Shown: piece after piece, positions 34,080-64,000 of the stretch | How the letters are laid out: each line of letters begins with the position of its first letter | Position numbering within the stretch: position 1 is the stretch's first letter | DNA from: Liolophura sinensis | Taxonomy: Eukaryota > Mollusca > Polyplacophora > Chitonida > Chitonidae | Direction of reading: 5' to 3' | Length of the DNA stretch: 64,000 nucleotides | NCBI RefSeq assembly: GCF_032854445.1 | Contig: NC_088297.1 | Span: forward strand, 25,847,915-25,911,914 | Notes under the pieces: model-generated | Told to the model about the DNA's origin: nothing | The model's database searches: none | What the model saw: the letters and a program-made list of their open reading frames with translations, nothing else | Program-made: the position numbers and the translations under genes

Positions 34080-35664
34080 CTATGGAGCAAATCCGGACAA
34101 CAACTAGTGTACTGAGTTCTGTTACAGAATATTTCAGAAATCAACTGATGAACTCTCAGTTCTGTTATGGAGCAAATCCGGACAACAACTAGTGTACTCA
34201 GTTCTGTTACAGAATATTTCAGAAATCAACTGATGAACTCTCAGTTCTGTTATGGAGCAAATCCGGACAACTACTAGTGTACTCAGTTCTGTTACAGAAT
34301 ATTTCAGAAATCAACTGATGAACTCTCAGTTCTGTTATGGAGCAAATCCGGAAAACAACTAGTGTACTCAGTTCTGTTACAGAATATTTCAGAAATCAAC
34401 TGATGAACTCTCAGTTCTGTTATGGAGCAAATCCGGACAACAACTAGTGTACTCAGTTCTGTTACAGAATATTTCAGAAATCAACTGATGAACTCTCAGT
34501 TCTGTTATGGAGCAAATCCGGACAACAACTAGTGTACTCAGTTCTGTTACAGAATATTTCAGAAATCAACTGATGAACTCTCAGTTCTGTTATGGAGCAA
34601 ATCCGGACAACTACTAGTGTACTCAGTTCTGTTACAGAATATTTCAGAAATCAACTGATGAACTCTCAGTTCTGTTATGGAGCAAATCCGGACAACAACT
34701 AGTGTACTCAGTTCTGTTACAGAATATTTCAGAAATCAACTGATGAACTCTCAGTTCTGTTATGGAGCAAATCCGGACAACAACTAGTCTACTGAGTTCT
34801 GTTACAGAATATTTCAGAAATCAACTGATGAACTCTCAGTTCTGTTATGGAGCAAATCCGGACAACAACTAGTGTACTCAGTTCTGTTACAGAATATTTT
34901 AGAAATCAACTGATGAACTCTCAGTTCTGTTATGGAGCAAATCCGGACAACTACTAGTGTACTCAGTTCTGTTACAGAATATTTCAGAAATCAACTGATG
35001 AACTCTCAGTTCTGTTATGGAGCAAATCCGGACAACAACTAGTGTACTCAGTTCTGTTACAGAATATTTCAGAAATCAACTGATGAACTCTCAGTTCTGT
35101 TATGGAGCAAATCCGGACAACAACTAGTCTACTGAGTTCTGTTACAGAATATTTCAGAAATCAACTGATGAACTCTCAGTTCTGTTATGGAGCAAATCCG
35201 GACAACAACTAGTGTACTCAGTTCTGTTACAGAATATTTCAGAAATCAACTGATGAACTCTCAGTTCTGTTATGGAGCAAATCCGGACAACTACTAGTGT
35301 ACTCAGTTCTGTTACAGAATATTTCAGAAATCAACTGATGAACTCTCAGTTCTGTTATGGAGCAAATCCGGACAACTACTAGTGTACTCAGTTCTGTTAC
35401 AGAATATTTCAGAAATCAACTGATGAACTCTCAGTTCTGTTATGGAGCAAATCCGGACAACAACTAGTGTACTCAGTTCTGTTACAGAATATTTCAGAAA
35501 TCAACTGATGAACTCTCAGTTCTGTTATGGAGCAAATCCGGACAACAACTAGTGTACTCAGTTCTGTTACAGAATATTTCAGAAATCAACTGATGAACTC
35601 TCAGTTCTGTTATGGAGCAAATCCGGACAACTACTAGTGTACTCAGTTCTGTTACAGAATATTT
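34080..35664 (+). repeat. 85-bp satellite with 340-bp higher-order period
   Basis: About 18.5 copies. The unit is itself two diverged halves of 42 and 43 bp, both starting GTTCTGTTA (one TGGAGCAAATCCGGACAAC, the other CAGAATATTTCAGAAATCAA). A C-to-T variant (GGACAACTACTAG) is at 34271, 34611, 34951, 35291, 35376 and 35631, mostly 340 bp apart. A second variant (CTAGTCTACTG) occurs at 34785 and 35125, also 340 apart. Confidence 0.97.
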
Positions 35665-37620
35665 GAGATAACAAACGGTGCATCTGCAGTTGCGTTACAG
35701 GATATGGAGCATTTTGAATTTCGAAACGCGCAAAAATAAACACTTTCTTAAGAACTTCGTCAGTAACTTGCCACAGGTTGGTGTTTTTTCCCGGGGAGTG
35801 CCAATTCCTCGGCCATAAAACTGATCCATCCACAGATTTAAATAACAATCAAAATTAAAAAAGAAATAAAAAATATTATGCCAAAAGCCAGATGAAAGAG
35901 CGTCAAACCTTATTTGAAAATGTGGTCTTTAGTATTTCTTTTAAAATATATTTTACAACATTATTACACAAAGACTATGTATACCAACACGTAGGTCCCA
36001 AATACACACATTACAAAAAATATTTTCAAAAGTCTTTTTCTCTTAAACATATTAAAGACCATTCACTAACTTTTCGCGCTCTTTCCTCTGAATTTTATGT
36101 ATTGTTTATGTTTTTTCCACCTTTAATCAATACATACATATAGGTCAGAAGACCTGCTGAGAAGTCAAGAGATCTCAAAATTTTTGAAAACAGGATGCTC
36201 ACTAATTTTATTAGTAGATATTTTTCTGAGAATATGGTCAACATACAACAAAGAACAGTGATGTACACATTTGTTGCCTCAATGCTCCAGAAGCATGGAA
36301 GGACACAAAATGGCAAATAACCGGCAATTTGTTCATGATAACATACACTTAGAACAGTGGCTCTGTCATCGTAGCGTTGACATGAGCTCATGAACTAACA
36401 ATGAATTACAAATTAAGTGTGATATTTCAAACAATTTTCTTTTCTTATCTATCAATTACCAATCTCAAATTATATCGATGATTCATATTTAAGAACATAA
36501 CATAACCTCGGCTCGACAGATACGTTGACAAATTCAAAAAACAGATAGTGCAAAAATTACCGTACAGGAAGTGTTATTTGTATGTCATCTTGGTGCAATG
36601 TTAGTAACATGGGCTGCGTGACAAATGTCCTCCAATATGGCTGCCAGTCCAGTACAGCTAAGAGGTGAGGAACTATCAACGCAAGTTTTTAAAAGACCAA
36701 AGAAACAAATCTCAAATCTACGATGTAGCTTTCGTCTTTGGAAGTAAATCTCGATAAATGATGAAAGATTTTTGACTTTGTATTCAGTCTGGATACAAAA
36801 GACCTCTAACACTGGATCTGTGGCTAGACTGCAATTGTCCGGCACATTGGAGAACTCCAGTTCAAAAGCAACAGCCTACTCCCATGAGGGCTGCTTCCAT
36901 AACCTTTCCAAAATCCCAAATATCTCGCTTGTGATACCCATTTTCTTGGAATTGCAAAAACCGTGCTGAATACGCTGCACACAAAGACTTCAAACTACAG
37001 GCTCAGTTATATCCATCGTTTTCTTTGTGGCCTTAAGAAAGTCCTAAATCACAATAGTTAACAGACGCTATGGGTCTGAGAATCTACAACTCAAAGCAAT
37101 TTAAGTCATCTATTATAAACAAAGTGTAGCATGTGAAATTATCCAGAATTTAGAAAATTCTAGTGCCATCTGCAGCTGAACAGGAACACATGCACTCTTC
37201 AAACCACCAACAATAAATGAAAGCAAAACCTATGTGTGTTAATCTCTTAACATTACCAGATAATAATACCATGATTATTTATTTATAAAAATCAGAAAAT
37301 ATCATCTAAACATTAACGAAAAGCAGAAATCAAATAAGAAAAATCTCTGGCAGTAGAAACAACATTAATGATCACGACCAAAGTTACACTGAGATAAAAT
37401 AAATGGTGAATCCGATCAAAACAAAACTATTACAGCTAAATGAGACATTATAAATCTGAGGCTAAAAGACAAATAAGACAGAGCTTAACAAGACAAATAC
37501 TAGTAAATGAATCTAACAGAAATCTTAACAAGACAATACATAAATCTGATAAAAATAAAGCACACTTAATTGGGCACAATGGACTAAATTGGACACAAAG
37601 ATAAGGCGTTAACTAGAGGA
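35665..37620. other. AT-rich intergenic DNA
   Basis: No gene, SINE or tandem array recognised. ORFs here are short and without domains. Confidence 0.5.
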
Positions 37621-37654
37621 AATAAATCTTGGAGAGAGAAAAAACAATCAATGG

Positions 37655-38240
37655 GACATAAATGAATCTGAGAGACACACAACAATCAAACATCACTGAG
37701 ACGTAATGAATCTGAGAGACACAACACAATCAAACATCACTGAGACGTAATCAATCTGAGAGACACACAACAATCAAACATCACTGAGACGTAATCAATC
37801 TGAGAGACTCACACAATCAAACATCACTGAGACATAATCAATCTGAGAGACACACAACAATCAAACATCACTGAGACGTAATCAATCTGAGAGACACACA
37901 ACAATCAAACATCACTGAGACGTAATCAATCTGAGAGACACAACACAATCAAACATCACTGAGATGTAATCAATCTGAGAGACTCACACAATCAAACATC
38001 ACTGAGACCTAATCAATCTGAGAGACAAACAACAATCAAACATCACTGAGACGTAATCAATCTGAGAGACTCACACAACAATCAAACCTCAATGAGACAA
38101 GAGCAATCTGAGAGACACAACACAATCAATCCTCAAAAAAACGAATCTGAGAGACACAAGACAATCAAACATCACTTAGACATAATGAATCTAAGAAACT
38201 CACGACAATCAAACCTCAAATGAGACATAATTGAATCTGA
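37655..38240 (+). repeat. About 43-bp minisatellite
   Basis: About 13 copies with AATCTGAGAGACACACAACA and ATCAAACATCACTGAGACGT, downstream of ABCC gene 2. Confidence 0.93.
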
Positions 38241-38834
38241 GACAGATAAAATCAGACGATTGCAAATTCAACACAACAAAAGCAACTTTTTTGGAAAAAG
38301 AAAAAAAATCACCAAAAGCGTACAATTTAAACCATCTTAAACAATAATATTCGTTGAAATTGTTCACTGCTACATGTACAATGCACATGTAGCAGCGTGG
38401 AACATGTAGACACAGACTGGGTCAAGAGTAGAGCTGGATGCCAAAAATCTGCCAGCAATGTAAAACATGCTATCTAAACGATAACAAAGAGAGATGTGAG
38501 CAAATGTACAATAAAATATACGTGTATGTTCAAATTAAGTACAATAAATCCACACTGAAAGACAAATAAGTTACCTGTGTAGACTAATGGAATGGGTGGG
38601 TAAGCATGTATGAAAGTTATCAGGTTTAAATCATGCTGCATTGGACAGAGAACTCAGTTGGGATGGACACAGTTGGATTCTATCATCTTAGACTGTCCTG
38701 TGCTCGCTGGATGATGTCATTATGCCTGGCTAAAAGCTTCTGGTGATGCTGAGCGTCAGAGGTGATGTAGGGATGACTGCTGCTTGTATTTGATTGGATG
38801 ACGCCACAGTACATCTGAACGTTCCCATCATGCA

Positions 38835-63747
<24,913 letters not shown>

Positions 63748-63829
63748 CTGCAGTGGAGGAAGAGTGAACATCTAGAGCAAAAGCCAGTCTTAAACGCAAT
63801 GTACGAATGTTTTGTTGGGGTTCAATATC

Positions 63830-64000
63830 TACCATCATTAGGCCGATCTCAATGCTGACATATGCACACTACTGTCTTACTGATATATCATCCGATAGAC
63901 ACCAGTCATTTCACAGCACTGTCTCTGATCAGCAGGCCGATCCTAATTCTGACATATGTACAGTACTGCCTTACTGATATATCATCCGATAGACACCAGT
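63830..64000. repeat. Start of a further tandem repeat
   Basis: About 100-bp unit seen nearly twice (GACATATGCACACTACTGTC, TACTGATATATCATCCGATA, GACACCAGT), cut by the window end. Confidence 0.75.

Overview
This window is animal nuclear DNA. Every recognisable gene is split by introns with GT..AG borders, introns are long and packed with minisatellites, and tRNA-derived SINEs recur. The SINE tails (a TTGAGTACGGCGT-type 3' end followed by AAATA repeats) and the ABC transporter paralogues suggest a lophotrochozoan, most likely a mollusc. That placement is inference and was not checked against any database.

Layout. (1) 319-9947 (+): the last eight exons of an ABCC/MRP1-like transporter, covering the end of the second membrane domain and the whole second nucleotide-binding domain (NBD2). 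Its 5' part lies left of the window. (2) 11798-12949 (-): a three-exon gene for a small secreted cysteine-rich peptide. (3) About 14.79-22.13 kb: a 46-bp satellite with higher-order structure. (4) 24604-25925 (+) and 30178-28544 (-): two convergent paralogues of a second small secreted peptide. They share intron position and phase and a C-x17-CC signature with the peptide at 12.9 kb. (5) 32.77-33.53 kb: a decayed LINE reverse transcriptase. (6) 34.08-35.66 kb: an 85-bp satellite with a 340-bp higher-order period. (7) 38835-63747 (-): twenty exons of a second ABCC/MRP1-like gene, from the first membrane domain to the stop codon. Its 5' part lies right of the window. The two transporter genes are close paralogues facing each other, with the convergent peptide pair between them, so the locus looks like an old inverted duplication distorted by satellite growth.

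The most unusual signal is where the minisatellites sit and what they are made of. At several exons of both transporter genes, the last part of the exon, its 5' splice site and a few intron bases have been copied in tandem into the following intron. This happens at the NBD2 H-loop exon (79-bp unit, about 20 extra donors in gene 1 and 2 in gene 2), the ITE/STE exon in both genes, the NBD1 Walker A exon (160-bp unit, 5 extra copies), the membrane-domain exon at 63610 (68-bp unit, about 21 extra donors) and, in decayed form, the exon at 52594 (21-bp unit). The result is long rows of near-perfect decoy splice donors.

The transporter genes should encode ATP-driven exporters of organic anions and conjugates in a cell membrane. 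The peptides have signal sequences and should be secreted; their function is unknown. Towards the right end (58-64 kb), single-base indels break two transporter exons and many repeat copies. These may be long-read assembly errors or real decay, and the sequence alone cannot decide.
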